From positions 1 to 37,173 of the forward strand of contig CAZRVA010000017.1 in NCBI GenBank assembly GCA_964603255.1: 37,173 nucleotides of DNA, written 5' to 3'. Below, piece by piece: positions 20,845-30,818 of this stretch. Within the stretch, counting starts at the first letter, position 1; the number at the start of each line of letters is the position of its first letter. The position numbers and the translations under genes were made by a program. A model generated the notes under the pieces. The model saw only the letters and a program-made list of their open reading frames with translations, was not told where the DNA came from and did not search any database. Source of the stretch: UBA6183 sp964603255. GTDB lineage: Bacteria; Bacteroidota; Bacteroidia; UKL13-3.

Positions 20845-22881
20845 GTGTTTCGTCTCACATTAATAAGTTTATTTTGCTGTTTGTTTTTGTTTGCCAATGC
20901 GCAACAACAACAGCAAATAGATAGTTTGATGCTTGTATTACAACAAGCTGATGACAATAAACAGGGCGAAATTAAATTTAAACTTTCTCTGCTTTATGCC
21001 AACTCAAACCCGGTTAAGGCGATTGATTGGGCCAATCAAGCAGCAGAAAAATCAACCAATTTTAACGAGCGTTTAAATATTCAACAACATTTAGGTGGCT
21101 TATATTACCGTACCGGAAATATGAGTAAAGCCATTGAATCTTACCGAATAGCTTTACAGTTAAGTAGCGATAATGGGAGCGAGTTAAATGCTGCTAAAGC
21201 CCAAACTGCACTAGCTAGTGTTTATTTCATTACCGGAAATTTAAAAGAGTCATTAAATAATTATTTGTTGGCTTTACGTTTTTACGAGAATCAAAACGAT
21301 AAAAATAATTTGGTTAATGTGTATGCCGGCTTATCTGCCATTTACACCAAACAAAATAACTTTAGTAAGGCGCTTGAATACAATTTAAAAGCAACTGGAA
21401 TTTACGAGGCATCGAGCGATAAGTTTAAAAGACTAATGAGTTACGACCAAGTTGGAAACTTGTATTTAAAACAAGGAAACTTTACAAAGGCCAAAGAGTA
21501 TTACACACGCTCGTTACGCTTATATATCGAAATTAATAACAAAGCGGGTGAGGCTTCTACCAGGTTACAGTTGGCTAATATTAGTCTAGAGTCGAAAGAT
21601 TTTGATGAAGCCACTATGCAATTTAACCGTTCATTAAGTATTTCAAAACAGCTAAATATGTTGCCACTTCAGGCAGCTAGTTATAATGGTTTAGCACAAA
21701 CTTATGAGCAACAGAAGTTATACGAAAAGGCTATTAAAGCAGCTAAACTAGCTGAAGGAATTTCTAAATCATCAAACCTAAAAATAGAATTAGAACTTGC
21801 TTATGAAATGTTGTCGAGGTTATACAAAGCAACAAGTGAGTTAGATAAAGCAACCACGTTTCAGAACCTAAGTAAGGAAATAAAAGACTCGTTATACAAT
21901 GATAGCACCTTAGCACAGTTGGCCGATTTGCAATTAAGATACGAAGGTGAGAAGAAGCAAAAGCAAATTGAGCTACAACAAAAAGAACAAGAGATCTTAG
22001 CATCGGAGTTGTTACGTGAACGTCAAGCCAAAAACTATATTGGTATTCTATTGGTATTGGTTTTAGGTGGTTTGAGCGTGTTTGTTTACTTGTATACTCA
22101 AAACAAAAAAATTGCAAAAAGTTTAGCGCTACAAAAATCAGAGCTAGAACAAACTGCTATTGCCATCACCAAACAAAAAGAAGAATTGGGTCAGTTGAAT
22201 GCTGTTAAAGACCGTTTTTTCTCCATTATTTCGCACGATCTAAGAAATAACTTAACCACCATGAAATTGTATTTTGATTTGGTGGGTAATAAAGATTACA
22301 CACCGGATGAAGATACGGATGTGCTTACCACACAAATATCTTCTTCAGTAGAAAATACCATTGATTTATTGGAGAATTTATTGGTTTGGGCACAAGCTCA
22401 AATTAAAGGGATAGAAACCAACCCTCAACAGCTAAATGTACATCAAATGGTTGAGTCTAATTTTGGTTTATTGGGTGGAAATGCCCATACCAAAGGTATT
22501 ACTCTAATTAACATAACGGATAAGGAGCATACTGTATTTGCTGATGAAGATATGATTAATTTGGTTTTGCGTAACCTAGTTTCTAACGCTATTAAGTTTA
22601 CCAATAAGGGCGGAAGTATTAAGGTATCATCAAAACAAACAGATAACCAAATGCAAATTTGTGTTACCGATACCGGTGTTGGTATTAGTAAAGATGGAAT
22701 AGATAAACTGTTTACAAAAAATATTAACCCATCAACCTTAGGAACAGCCAACGAAAAAGGTACCGGATTGGGCCTGTTGTTATGTAAAGAGTTTATTGAA
22801 AAAAACGGAGGTACGATTGCTGTTGTAAGTGATGAAGGAAAAGGAAGTACCTTTGAGATTAAGTTGCCCGTAAATGCCTGA
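20845..22881 (+). CDS. TPR-containing membrane sensor histidine kinase
   Basis: A 678-residue kinase. It starts at a GTG at 20845, needed for the signal peptide MFRLTLISLFCCLFLFANA. Residues about 25-350 are tandem tetratricopeptide repeats in the periplasm (for example YYRTGNMSKAIESY, YLKQGNFTKAKEYY, YEQQKLYEKAIKAA). A coiled coil leads into one transmembrane helix (about 398-420), then a second coiled coil. Phosphoacceptor His464 lies in FFSIISHDLRNNLTT. The ATPase domain has an N-box from Asn572 (NLVLRNLVSNAIKFTN), G1 DTGVG (609-613) and G2 GTGLGL (639-644). This is the common Bacteroidota TPR-kinase design; the TPRs probably bind a periplasmic protein or peptide. It follows its regulator by 3 bases, and its TGA overlaps the next ATG. 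Confidence 0.96.
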   Translation: MFRLTLISLFCCLFLFANAQQQQQIDSLMLVLQQADDNKQGEIKFKLSLLYANSNPVKAIDWANQAAEKSTNFNERLNIQQHLGGLYYRTGNMSKAIESYRIALQLSSDNGSELNAAKAQTALASVYFITGNLKESLNNYLLALRFYENQNDKNNLVNVYAGLSAIYTKQNNFSKALEYNLKATGIYEASSDKFKRLMSYDQVGNLYLKQGNFTKAKEYYTRSLRLYIEINNKAGEASTRLQLANISLESKDFDEATMQFNRSLSISKQLNMLPLQAASYNGLAQTYEQQKLYEKAIKAAKLAEGISKSSNLKIELELAYEMLSRLYKATSELDKATTFQNLSKEIKDSLYNDSTLAQLADLQLRYEGEKKQKQIELQQKEQEILASELLRERQAKNYIGILLVLVLGGLSVFVYLYTQNKKIAKSLALQKSELEQTAIAITKQKEELGQLNAVKDRFFSIISHDLRNNLTTMKLYFDLVGNKDYTPDEDTDVLTTQISSSVENTIDLLENLLVWAQAQIKGIETNPQQLNVHQMVESNFGLLGGNAHTKGITLINITDKEHTVFADEDMINLVLRNLVSNAIKFTNKGGSIKVSSKQTDNQMQICVTDTGVGISKDGIDKLFTKNINPSTLGTANEKGTGLGLLLCKEFIEKNGGTIAVVSDEGKGSTFEIKLPVNA

Positions 22882-23798
22882 TGAAAGAACTATTTTCCTT
22901 ACTTGTTTTGTGGTTGGTATTAACAGTTAACTCAAAAGCACAAGCCCAAGATACGCTTACTTGGTGTAATGATTTAGTAAAACAAAAAAACTTCGCAAAA
23001 GTGGCAGTAGTACTAGATGATTACATCAAGAGCCACCCGGAGGATACGGTTTCGCTTGAGCTTTGCGGAGATGCATATTATGAATTAAGTTTATTTCATG
23101 ATGCCTCATTACGTTATACTAACGCACTTTTTATTACCAAAAGAAATAAAAGGATTTACCGTAAACGTGCATTGAGTTATTACTATGCCAAAGAATATAA
23201 ATCTGCCCGATACGAATGGGAGGAAGTGTGTAGTATGTTGCCTCAAGACCAATTCAATTGGTATTATTTGGGCATTACCTACCAACAAATCGGAAACTTC
23301 CAAGATGGTATTGATGCTTTGAGTCAGGCTATAAAAATTGATTCTTCTTTTGTTTTGGCTTTACAAGCAAGAGCAAATTTGTATTTAAAAACGCAACAGT
23401 ACTTTCAGGCTTTGTCCGATATTGATAGTTCACTCAAACTTACGCAATACAACGAACAACAATTTATCAACCGTGGTTTAGCATTAATTGGTTTGAAACG
23501 ATTTAAGGAAGCCGAAAAAGTATACGAACGAGTAATTCATCGTAGCGAAAAAAATGTACACGCATGGTTTGGTTTGGGCAATGTTTATCAGAGTTCGCGT
23601 AATTATGCAAAAGCTATTGATGCTTATGATGTGTGTGTAGCATTACGTCCCGATTTTGAGTTAGCCTATTTTAAACGAGGGTTGAGTAAGTTAGAAATTA
23701 ATCAGCAAGAACGAGGTTGTGATGATTTACAAGAGGCCTTAAACTTAGGTTATCTTGATGCATTAACATATTTAAAAAAGTTTTGCGGCAGAGAGTAA
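22881..23798 (+). CDS. secreted TPR-repeat protein in the two-component operon
   Basis: A 305-residue protein with a signal peptide (MKELFSLLVLWLVLTVNSKAQA) and about seven tetratricopeptide repeats covering most of the mature chain: DAYYELSLFHDASLRYTNAL, YYLGITYQQIGNFQDGIDAL, NLYLKTQQYFQALSDIDSSL, GLGNVYQSSRNYAKAIDAYD and others. No catalytic domain. Its ATG shares the A of the kinase TGA (TGATG), so it is translationally coupled to the kinase. The kinase sensor domain is also TPR-built and on the same side of the membrane, so this protein is a reasonable candidate partner or co-sensor, but that is inference. Cys residues near the C terminus (RGCDDL, KKFCGRE) could form a disulfide. Confidence 0.88.
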   Translation: MKELFSLLVLWLVLTVNSKAQAQDTLTWCNDLVKQKNFAKVAVVLDDYIKSHPEDTVSLELCGDAYYELSLFHDASLRYTNALFITKRNKRIYRKRALSYYYAKEYKSARYEWEEVCSMLPQDQFNWYYLGITYQQIGNFQDGIDALSQAIKIDSSFVLALQARANLYLKTQQYFQALSDIDSSLKLTQYNEQQFINRGLALIGLKRFKEAEKVYERVIHRSEKNVHAWFGLGNVYQSSRNYAKAIDAYDVCVALRPDFELAYFKRGLSKLEINQQERGCDDLQEALNLGYLDALTYLKKFCGRE

Positions 23799-23800
23799 TC

Positions 23801-23840
23801 AAATAAAAATGGCCCCTTCAAAAGGAGCCATTTATTTATT
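23801..23840. terminator. bidirectional terminator between TPR and beta-helix genes
   Basis: ATGGC-CCTT (23809-23818) pairs with AAGG-GCCAT (23822-23831) with an internal mismatch. A-rich flank on the left and TTTATTTATT on the right let it act on both strands. It sits between two convergent genes and touches the stop of the minus-strand one. Confidence 0.8.
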
Positions 23841-26800
23841 CTATAATTAGTTTTTTGTTTACCGGTACTTGGTCATCTATTTGTATGGTAGTAAAATAAA
23901 TGCCGGGCTGAAAATCTTTTACATCCAACTCTGTTAATATTTGGTAATAAGATTTTTGTTTGTAAACAACCACACCGTTCATGCTGGTAATGGTGATTGC
24001 ATACAATATTCCGGGGTCATCTGCGGGTAGTTTAACATATACTCTGCCTTTAGTTGGGTTAGGCCACATTTCGGGTTGTTCTTTAACCGTTTTAAAACTA
24101 GAAACACTAACTGTTTTAGAAGAACTTGACTTCCCACTGTAATCAACCTGTGTAATACGATAGTAAATAACCATACTACTTTCACCAAATACATCGGTAT
24201 CCACAAAGCTGTATTCTTTAGGGATGTATAAAGTTCCGTCTCCGTCAACTTTATGTATAGCAGTAAAGGTTTTGTTATCGAACGAACGTTCAACAAGGTA
24301 ATGTTGGTTATTTAATTGCGATGATACTTTCCATGAAATTTTAGCATCATGGTTATTCTTGTCTGCTTTAATCCAAAGCCATTCAACCGGAACCGGATTA
24401 ATAACAACTTTAACAAAGTTGCCTGCATCAGCACCAATATCCACAGGTGTTAATCCGTTTCTTAATTGTCCGTCAAAATCTTCTGTTAAAAAGGTTGGCG
24501 TTCCATTACCTTCCGCCTTAGTTGGTAGTCCGGCATTAAGGTGCAAGTTTACGTTTAACGCATTTCCTGTAGCATTAATAAAGTAGTTTTCTGCACTATC
24601 GCTATTGTTATCTAAGCTTGTTGCATTAAACCATGCAGCGCGTGTATTGTAATCTGTTGAATTTAATTGAAACAACCTTCCATTGTTACCCGAAGCTAAA
24701 AATAAATTATTATTGGATGCAACGTTATTAACTGAGTTAAATCCCATAGCGTAATGTTTACCACCTGTTGTTAAATTACTTCGTTGGTTAATAAAGATGT
24801 TGTTTTTTATTTCATCGTAACCATCGGTTGATTTTCTAAACGCGTAAGTATTGATGGCAGCAGTTCCTGTTACCGTTCCGCCTACATAAACATTGTTATT
24901 TAATATGGCAGTATTGTAGTTGGTAATTTTGTTAATACCAATTATAGGATTACTCAATGCGTTACTGTTTCCATTGGCATCAACCCCCAGCCTAATCATG
25001 TTATTTGTTGCGTTAATAATACCCTCTTGTAAGTTAATACCACATAAGCTTGCCAATAATGAGGTTGAGACACTACTGAAACTATGCACAAAATTACGGT
25101 CAACATTTATTGGACTTCCGCTTGTTGAAATAACATTAATACCAAAACAAGATGCAGGTGTATTGGTTGATGTTGTTCTTAAACTATGAATACGGTTATT
25201 GCTAATTAATGCTGATGCGCTTGATGTAGTGTTATAATATATACCAACTAACGATGTAATGCCGTTTGAAGATGGATTACCACTTGCTGAAAACAAATTG
25301 TTAATGTTATTATCACTAATATTTGCTGATAAGTTTCCGGTTACAAAAATACCACAAGCATAATTTTGTAGAGAGGTAGATGTGCCTGAATTTCCCAAGT
25401 TTGCGATGGTATTTCCGGTAATATTTAACGAACCAAAACTACTTGATGACACATTAATACCAATTGCCGACTGCGGATAAAATCCATTTGGAGATGCTGC
25501 TCGAATAGAGTTTGGATAAACTGTGCTACCAATGGTATTGTCGCTGATGTTGGCTTGCGTTGTGCTAGTAACGTTTATGGCATTAACTGCGCAAGGATAA
25601 GTAGAGTTAACGCCTGTTGCATTGATTCCCGACATGTTGTTATTTTTTATAATAACATTACCGGTTGTTATGGTTCTTACTCCATAAGCCACAGGTGTGT
25701 TAGTTGTAGTTTGAGATAACACATAAATTGATGTTGTTCCTCCAGTAGGATCACCAATGGTATTGCCTGTAGTATCACCAATCAGAGCTCTTCCACTTTG
25801 TATGTAAATTCCTGTCCAAGGTTGTAAAGATGTGCCCGGCCAGAAGAAATTGGCAATGGTATTACCTTGGATGCTGGCAAATTGATTGGAAGCTCCGGCA
25901 AAGTAAATCCCGTTAAAAACATTGCTATTGGCTGCGGGTCCGGCTTCAAATGCAGCTCCACCACACGATAAATCAGAGCCACCAATAAAATTATTTTTAA
26001 TATGAACATTGGCACCTTGCACATATATGCCGTAATAAATCAAATTAGAAGTAATGCCACTTATCGGTAATAAATTAAAAATGTGATTGCCTTCTATAAA
26101 CCAGGTGTTATTGTTATTTCCTACAACGTTTATTCCGTAACCGTTATAGCTACTACCTGTGTTGAATATAGCATTGTTGATAATGCTGTTGTTTACTGTG
26201 TTTGATTGGTTATATGAATAGGCTCTAATTCCCATAGTAGCCATAACATTTGAATCACCAATAACACAGTTGTTGATACTTGTATTAGCAAGGGAATTAT
26301 TGAAGTATCCATATATCTCAATAAATGCCGGAATGTTAATTGCACCGAATGCCGCTTTTACATTTAAAAATTTTATCTCAACATTTGTTTGATTGGTATT
26401 GTATGAATACATATCAATGGCGTTGCTGTAATTACTTGCCCTCACCGTCAATACCCTATTACTTCCGGATCCACCTGGTCTTCCATCTAGTGTTACATAG
26501 CGTGCACCTGAAAATAGGAACGTAGATACACTATTCTGAGTATTAAAAATTTCAACATTGGTAGCGGTACTCGCTGCTCTTATTACAAGAGGTGCATTTG
26601 CTGATGTTCCCAAGGTATCACTCAATATTATTGGAAAGCGTTCAAAAGAAGGGGTATAAGTGTTTTCCAATTCAATAGTTACCGGACCTCCAATTCCATA
26701 TTGTTTTATCGAATCTAAAACAGCAGTAATTGATCTTGCATTCGTAGGGATACTTATAATACCGGACACAACTCCATTTTGTGTAGTAGAAAATCCTGTG

Positions 26801-27756
26801 GCAGGATTTGTTCCATATGCACCTTCTGAAATACTATATACTTTAAAGTAATAGGTGGTATTGGGGAATAAGCCATTTACTAATAAACTAGTTGATGCAC
26901 TACTACCGCTGTAAGTAAACGTTACGTTGTCTGTAGATTGGTAAACTGCATATTTTACTGCTCCGGTTACAGCAGTCCAGTTAACCGTTATAGCTGTAGG
27001 TGTGATATTGCTGAAACTGATAGATGATACACTTGAAGGTATTGGAGGCGTAAAGGTATATTGTTGCCCGGATGCCGGTTTGGTGTTGATATTATTAGTT
27101 GATACGGTGCTGCTAATAGTGGGTGTACTTCCACTGTTGTTGAGGGATAAAAATTGTGTGTTATTCACTCCTCCAATTCCAATTGATGCAGATGGTGAAA
27201 ATAAGTTTCCTGTTTCCTGATTGTATATATATTCGATAACTCCGGTTGATTCGTATAGTTTTACCTGGAAAGAAATAGTTGGATTATTGGCAAACCAATT
27301 CCACTCTGCATTTTTCCATTCTGCGGTAAAAACGCGGTTTGGCGCAGTACCTGTTGTTAAGTATGAAAAAGATGCCCCTGATAGTGAGTCCATATCCAGA
27401 TTGTCCCATAAAGGCGCAATAATTGGTCTGTAAAATGCACCAGCAAAGGTCGATAGGTTATTATTTGAAGCCGCTGTATTAGGTACGTTGGTCGATAAAG
27501 AGATAACTCCATTTGTGCTGGCATGAATTTCGGTTATCAAATTTCCCATAAACCAAAACTCAAAACCTATTGGTATTCTTGAATACCAACCTTCATCAAA
27601 ATCACCGCCAGTAAGCACCGGTGCCGTTGCTCCAGAAAGCGGTACATATACACTTTGTGATGAACTAAATGCATAGTTTGTAATTACCTGTGCATTAGAG
27701 ACAGTAGTGGTAACAACTAACAAAGTGAAAAATCGTAGGTAAAATTTTAACCCCAT
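23836..27756 (-). CDS. giant right-handed beta-helix protein with T9SS type A sorting domain
   Basis: A 1306-residue secreted protein, signal peptide to about residue 22 (TTTVSNAQ). Residues 25-235: an N-terminal beta domain seen in surface proteins of this phylum (GGDFDEGWYSRIPIGFEF, LYESTGVIEYIY). About 240-325: a fibronectin type III domain (TPTAITVNWTAVTGAVKYAVYQ, GLFPNTTYYFKVYS). About 330-1090: an Asn/Ser/Thr/Gly-rich region of many short repeats (INNCVIGD, IKNNFIGG, INGNTIAN-like), the mark of parallel beta-helix (PbH1) coils. About 1130-1225: a second FN3-like domain (AKISWKVSSQLNNQHYLVERS). The last 75 residues, from MWPNPTKGRVYVKL to VPVNKKLIIE, are a type IX secretion sorting domain. 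Probably a surface or released adhesin or polysaccharide-binding protein; no catalytic site is evident. Confidence 0.92.
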   Translation of the reverse strand: MGLKFYLRFFTLLVVTTTVSNAQVITNYAFSSSQSVYVPLSGATAPVLTGGDFDEGWYSRIPIGFEFWFMGNLITEIHASTNGVISLSTNVPNTAASNNNLSTFAGAFYRPIIAPLWDNLDMDSLSGASFSYLTTGTAPNRVFTAEWKNAEWNWFANNPTISFQVKLYESTGVIEYIYNQETGNLFSPSASIGIGGVNNTQFLSLNNSGSTPTISSTVSTNNINTKPASGQQYTFTPPIPSSVSSISFSNITPTAITVNWTAVTGAVKYAVYQSTDNVTFTYSGSSASTSLLVNGLFPNTTYYFKVYSISEGAYGTNPATGFSTTQNGVVSGIISIPTNARSITAVLDSIKQYGIGGPVTIELENTYTPSFERFPIILSDTLGTSANAPLVIRAASTATNVEIFNTQNSVSTFLFSGARYVTLDGRPGGSGSNRVLTVRASNYSNAIDMYSYNTNQTNVEIKFLNVKAAFGAINIPAFIEIYGYFNNSLANTSINNCVIGDSNVMATMGIRAYSYNQSNTVNNSIINNAIFNTGSSYNGYGINVVGNNNNTWFIEGNHIFNLLPISGITSNLIYYGIYVQGANVHIKNNFIGGSDLSCGGAAFEAGPAANSNVFNGIYFAGASNQFASIQGNTIANFFWPGTSLQPWTGIYIQSGRALIGDTTGNTIGDPTGGTTSIYVLSQTTTNTPVAYGVRTITTGNVIIKNNNMSGINATGVNSTYPCAVNAINVTSTTQANISDNTIGSTVYPNSIRAASPNGFYPQSAIGINVSSSSFGSLNITGNTIANLGNSGTSTSLQNYACGIFVTGNLSANISDNNINNLFSASGNPSSNGITSLVGIYYNTTSSASALISNNRIHSLRTTSTNTPASCFGINVISTSGSPINVDRNFVHSFSSVSTSLLASLCGINLQEGIINATNNMIRLGVDANGNSNALSNPIIGINKITNYNTAILNNNVYVGGTVTGTAAINTYAFRKSTDGYDEIKNNIFINQRSNLTTGGKHYAMGFNSVNNVASNNNLFLASGNNGRLFQLNSTDYNTRAAWFNATSLDNNSDSAENYFINATGNALNVNLHLNAGLPTKAEGNGTPTFLTEDFDGQLRNGLTPVDIGADAGNFVKVVINPVPVEWLWIKADKNNHDAKISWKVSSQLNNQHYLVERSFDNKTFTAIHKVDGDGTLYIPKEYSFVDTDVFGESSMVIYYRITQVDYSGKSSSSKTVSVSSFKTVKEQPEMWPNPTKGRVYVKLPADDPGILYAITITSMNGVVVYKQKSYYQILTELDVKDFQPGIYFTTIQIDDQVPVNKKLIIE

Positions 27757-27776
27757 ATAACTTTGGTAATAAAAAT

Positions 27777-27805
27777 TAAAGGTATGAAAAGATTACATAA
27801 TCAAA
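27777..27805 (-). promoter_or_regulatory. candidate promoter of the beta-helix gene
   Basis: On the minus strand TTTG (plus CAAA 27802-27805), a 17-base spacer, and TACCTTTA (27777-27784), one base off TAnnTTTG. The ATG lies about 20 bases downstream. Confidence 0.4.
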
Positions 27806-27991
27806 ACTTAAAATTTTACTTAAGCATTTTAATGCGGATTTAGTCTAAAAAGTGACATTTTTTGCTAAAACTATGTCGATATCACATACTTGTTGAGCTT
27901 TTGATGAAAATAAAAACACATATATTAAGGAGTTTTCTTAGTTTAGTGCTTTAAGATACTGGTATTCAGAAATAAAATACAAATCGCATTA

Positions 27992-28024
27992 TTTGCGCAC
28001 TTGTGCTTAGAAAATATATCTTCG
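27992..28024 (+). promoter_or_regulatory. promoter of sucA
   Basis: TTTG at 27992-27995, a 21-base spacer and TATCTTCG at 28017-28024, a common variant of the Bacteroidota -7 element. Start near 28029-28031 gives a leader of about 19 bases before the ATG at 28049. The remaining sequence of the 292-base gap (27757-28048) is A/T-rich with no gene seen. Confidence 0.65.
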
Positions 28025-28048
28025 CACCTAAATTCTTAACGAGTAGTC

Positions 28049-30772
28049 ATGGATAAATTCTCATACATTTCAAACGCTGATGTAAACGCAATTGACGATT
28101 TATATCAACAGTATTTAGCAAACAACGATTCGGTAGATTTTGGCTGGAAAAAGTTTTTTGAAGGCTTTGAATTGGGTCAACAAAAGTTTGATGGCAATAC
28201 AAAAGGAGTTGCATTAAGTCAAGATGCGTTAAAAGAAATTAACGTGTTAAACCTTATTCAGGGTTACCGTTCGCGCGGTCATTTGTTTACCAAAACCAAC
28301 CCGGTTCGTGAACGCAGAAAGTATGAGCCTACTTTGGATATTAAGAATTTCGGTTTAGAACCGGCTGATTTAGATAAATCATTTAATGCCGGTGTTGAGG
28401 TTGGATTAGGCGCAGCAAAACTAAAGGATATTATTGCCTTACTAGAGCAAACCTACTGCCAAAGTATTGGTGCTGAGTTTATGTATGTACGTGAACCACG
28501 TAAAATTGATTGGCTTAAAAAGAAAATGGAAGCTGCCCGCAATACACCTAAGTGTTCAATTGATGAGAAGCGCCATATTTTAGGTAAGTTAAATCAAGCA
28601 ACCGTATTCGAGAATTTTATTCATACAAAATTTGTTGGTCAAAAACGTTTCTCTTTAGAAGGTCTTGAAACCTTAATTCCTGCTTTAGATTCAGTTATTC
28701 AATATGGTGCTGAGTTAGGCGTTAAAGAGTTTGTTTTGGGTATGGCACATCGTGGTCGTTTAAATGTGTTAGCCAACATTTTAAACAAAACCTACGAACA
28801 AATATTTAAAGAGTTTGAAGGCGATGCCATAGAAGAAGCATTGTTTGAAGGCGATGTGAAATATCATTTGGGTTATGCAACAGAAATCACCACATCAACT
28901 GGTAAAAAAGTAAACTTAAGTTTATCGCCAAATCCTTCTCACTTAGAAACTGTTGGTCCGGTTGTTAAAGGTATTGCGCGTGCTAAACTAGATAAAATTC
29001 ATGGTGGCGATATTGATAAAGTAGCACCAATTTTAATTCATGGTGATGCTTCAGTTGCAGGCCAAGGTGTTGTTTATGAGATGGTGCAGATGGCCGGTCT
29101 TAAAGCCTACAATGTTGGTGGATGTATTCACATCGTAACCAATAACCAAATTGGTTTTACTACCAACTATCATGATGCACGTACAAGTACTTACTGTACC
29201 GATGTTGCTAAAACTACATTAAGCCCGGTGTTTCATGTTAACGCTGATGATGTAGAAGCGGTAATATACACAGTTAAGTTAGCTATGGAATACCGCCAAG
29301 AGTTTAACACAGATGTATTTATTGATTTGTTAGGTTACCGTAAGTATGGTCACAACGAAGGTGATGAGCCTCGCTTTACACAACCTTTGTTGTACAAAGC
29401 CATTGCTTCACATCCAAACCCACGCGAAATTTACAACCAGAAATTATTAAGTGCTGGTAGCGTTGAGGCTGATTTGGCCAAGGAAATGGAAAAAGAATTC
29501 CGTGGTTTACTTCAGCAAAAATTAGAAAAGGCAAAAGCATCAGAAAAATCACCGGTACGTTCGTTTATCGAAGAAATTTGGGATGGTTACCACGGTGCAA
29601 CCGATAAAGACTTTGATAGCCAACCAAAAACAGCTGTTGATAAGAAGTTATTCTTGTCGTTGGCTGAAAAAATTACCAGTATACCGGAAGGCTTTAAAGC
29701 CTTTAGTAAAGTAGAGAAGTTGTTTAACGATCGTAAAAACATGATTAAAAACGACAACTACGACTGGGCTATGGGTGAGTTGTTGGCTTATGCTACGTTA
29801 GCAAACGAAGGTCATGCAGTACGTATGACTGGTCAGGATGTTGAGCGTGGTACTTTCTCTCACCGTCATGCTATCATCAAACAAGAAGATAGCGAATTAT
29901 CGCACAATGTGTTTGATAGTTTAGGTGATGATAAAAAAGCAACGGTTGAATTCTACAACTCATTATTATCAGAATACGCAGTTTTAGGTTTTGAGTACGG
30001 ATTTAGTATGGTTACACCAAATGATTTAACCATTTGGGAAGCGCAGTTTGGTGATTTTGCCAATGGTGCGCAAATCATCATCGATCAGTACATAAGTAGT
30101 GCAGAAGCAAAATGGAAAACCTACAGCGGTTTGGTAATGATGTTACCTCACGGTTACGAAGGTCAAGGTCCTGAACACTCTTCTGCAAGGCTAGAGCGTT
30201 TCTTACAGCTTTGTGCAAATTGGAATATTCAGGTTTGTAACATTACTACACCTGCAAATTATTTCCATGCATTGCGCAGACAGTTACACCGTAAAACACG
30301 TTTGCCATTGGTGGTAATGACGCCTAAGAGTTTATTACGTCATCCGGCTTGTGTAAGCAAGTTAGAAGATTTTACTAAAGGTGAATTTCAGCAATTGATT
30401 GACGACAGCAGCGTTAAAGCAAAAGATGTAAAACGTGTGTTATTCTGTACCGGTAAAATCTATTACGATTTATTGGAGCGTCAACAAAAAGAAAATAGAA
30501 AAGATATAGCTATTGTGCGCCTAGAGCAAATTTATCCAATGCCTGAAAAGGAAATGGATGAAGTATTTGCTAAATACAAAGGTGCAGAGTTTTGCTGGGT
30601 ACAAGAAGAGCCAAAAAATATGGGTAGCTGGACATACCTATTGCGTAGAGAAGAGAACTTTAAATTGCGCTTAATCTCTCGTAAAGCAAGTGCATCACCG
30701 GCAACAGGATTTAGTAAAGTACATGCCAAAGAGCAACAACAAATAGTTGACGAGGCATTTGATATTAAATAA
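28049..30772 (+). CDS. sucA: 2-oxoglutarate dehydrogenase E1 component
   Basis: A 907-residue thiamin-diphosphate enzyme, close to the usual 900-950, that decarboxylates 2-oxoglutarate and passes the succinyl group to lipoylated E2 in the TCA cycle. The N terminus YISNADVNAIDDLYQQYL and WKKFFEGFE is the E2-contacting segment of E1o. Seen next: RGHLFTKTNP, GMAHRGRLNVLANIL, the diphosphate/metal motif GDASVAGQGVVYEM through NNQIGFTT, HVNADDVEAVIYT, YRKYGHNEGDEPRFTQP, and the C-terminal transketolase-like half (GQDVERGTFSHRHA, EAQFGDFANGAQIIIDQYI, LPHGYEGQGPEHSSARLER). The gene has its own promoter and a strong terminator, so it is monocistronic; the E2 gene (sucB/odhB) is not in the window. Confidence 0.98.
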   Translation: MDKFSYISNADVNAIDDLYQQYLANNDSVDFGWKKFFEGFELGQQKFDGNTKGVALSQDALKEINVLNLIQGYRSRGHLFTKTNPVRERRKYEPTLDIKNFGLEPADLDKSFNAGVEVGLGAAKLKDIIALLEQTYCQSIGAEFMYVREPRKIDWLKKKMEAARNTPKCSIDEKRHILGKLNQATVFENFIHTKFVGQKRFSLEGLETLIPALDSVIQYGAELGVKEFVLGMAHRGRLNVLANILNKTYEQIFKEFEGDAIEEALFEGDVKYHLGYATEITTSTGKKVNLSLSPNPSHLETVGPVVKGIARAKLDKIHGGDIDKVAPILIHGDASVAGQGVVYEMVQMAGLKAYNVGGCIHIVTNNQIGFTTNYHDARTSTYCTDVAKTTLSPVFHVNADDVEAVIYTVKLAMEYRQEFNTDVFIDLLGYRKYGHNEGDEPRFTQPLLYKAIASHPNPREIYNQKLLSAGSVEADLAKEMEKEFRGLLQQKLEKAKASEKSPVRSFIEEIWDGYHGATDKDFDSQPKTAVDKKLFLSLAEKITSIPEGFKAFSKVEKLFNDRKNMIKNDNYDWAMGELLAYATLANEGHAVRMTGQDVERGTFSHRHAIIKQEDSELSHNVFDSLGDDKKATVEFYNSLLSEYAVLGFEYGFSMVTPNDLTIWEAQFGDFANGAQIIIDQYISSAEAKWKTYSGLVMMLPHGYEGQGPEHSSARLERFLQLCANWNIQVCNITTPANYFHALRRQLHRKTRLPLVVMTPKSLLRHPACVSKLEDFTKGEFQQLIDDSSVKAKDVKRVLFCTGKIYYDLLERQQKENRKDIAIVRLEQIYPMPEKEMDEVFAKYKGAEFCWVQEEPKNMGSWTYLLRREENFKLRLISRKASASPATGFSKVHAKEQQQIVDEAFDIK

Positions 30773-30782
30773 AACATTACAC

Positions 30783-30815
30783 AAACGGAGGCCTTAAAAA
30801 CCTCCGTTTTTTTTT
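30783..30815 (+). terminator. strong terminator after sucA
   Basis: AAACGGAGG (30783-30791), loop CCTTAAAAA, CCTCCGTTT (30801-30809) and T residues to 30815. A textbook intrinsic terminator. The next gene's ATG begins only 3 bases after the T tract, at 30819. Confidence 0.95.
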
Positions 30816-30818
30816 GCT

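Noticed and set aside
21764..22117. 117-residue open frame opposite the histidine kinase gene
   Set aside because: It lies wholly antisense to a strongly supported gene, and its protein has no family resemblance, signal or start signal. A by-product of the kinase codon pattern.
24700..26600. Many similar short repeats, considered as a CRISPR array or tandem repeat
   Set aside because: The repeats are irregular in length, lie in frame and encode beta-helix coils; there are no constant repeats with unique spacers.
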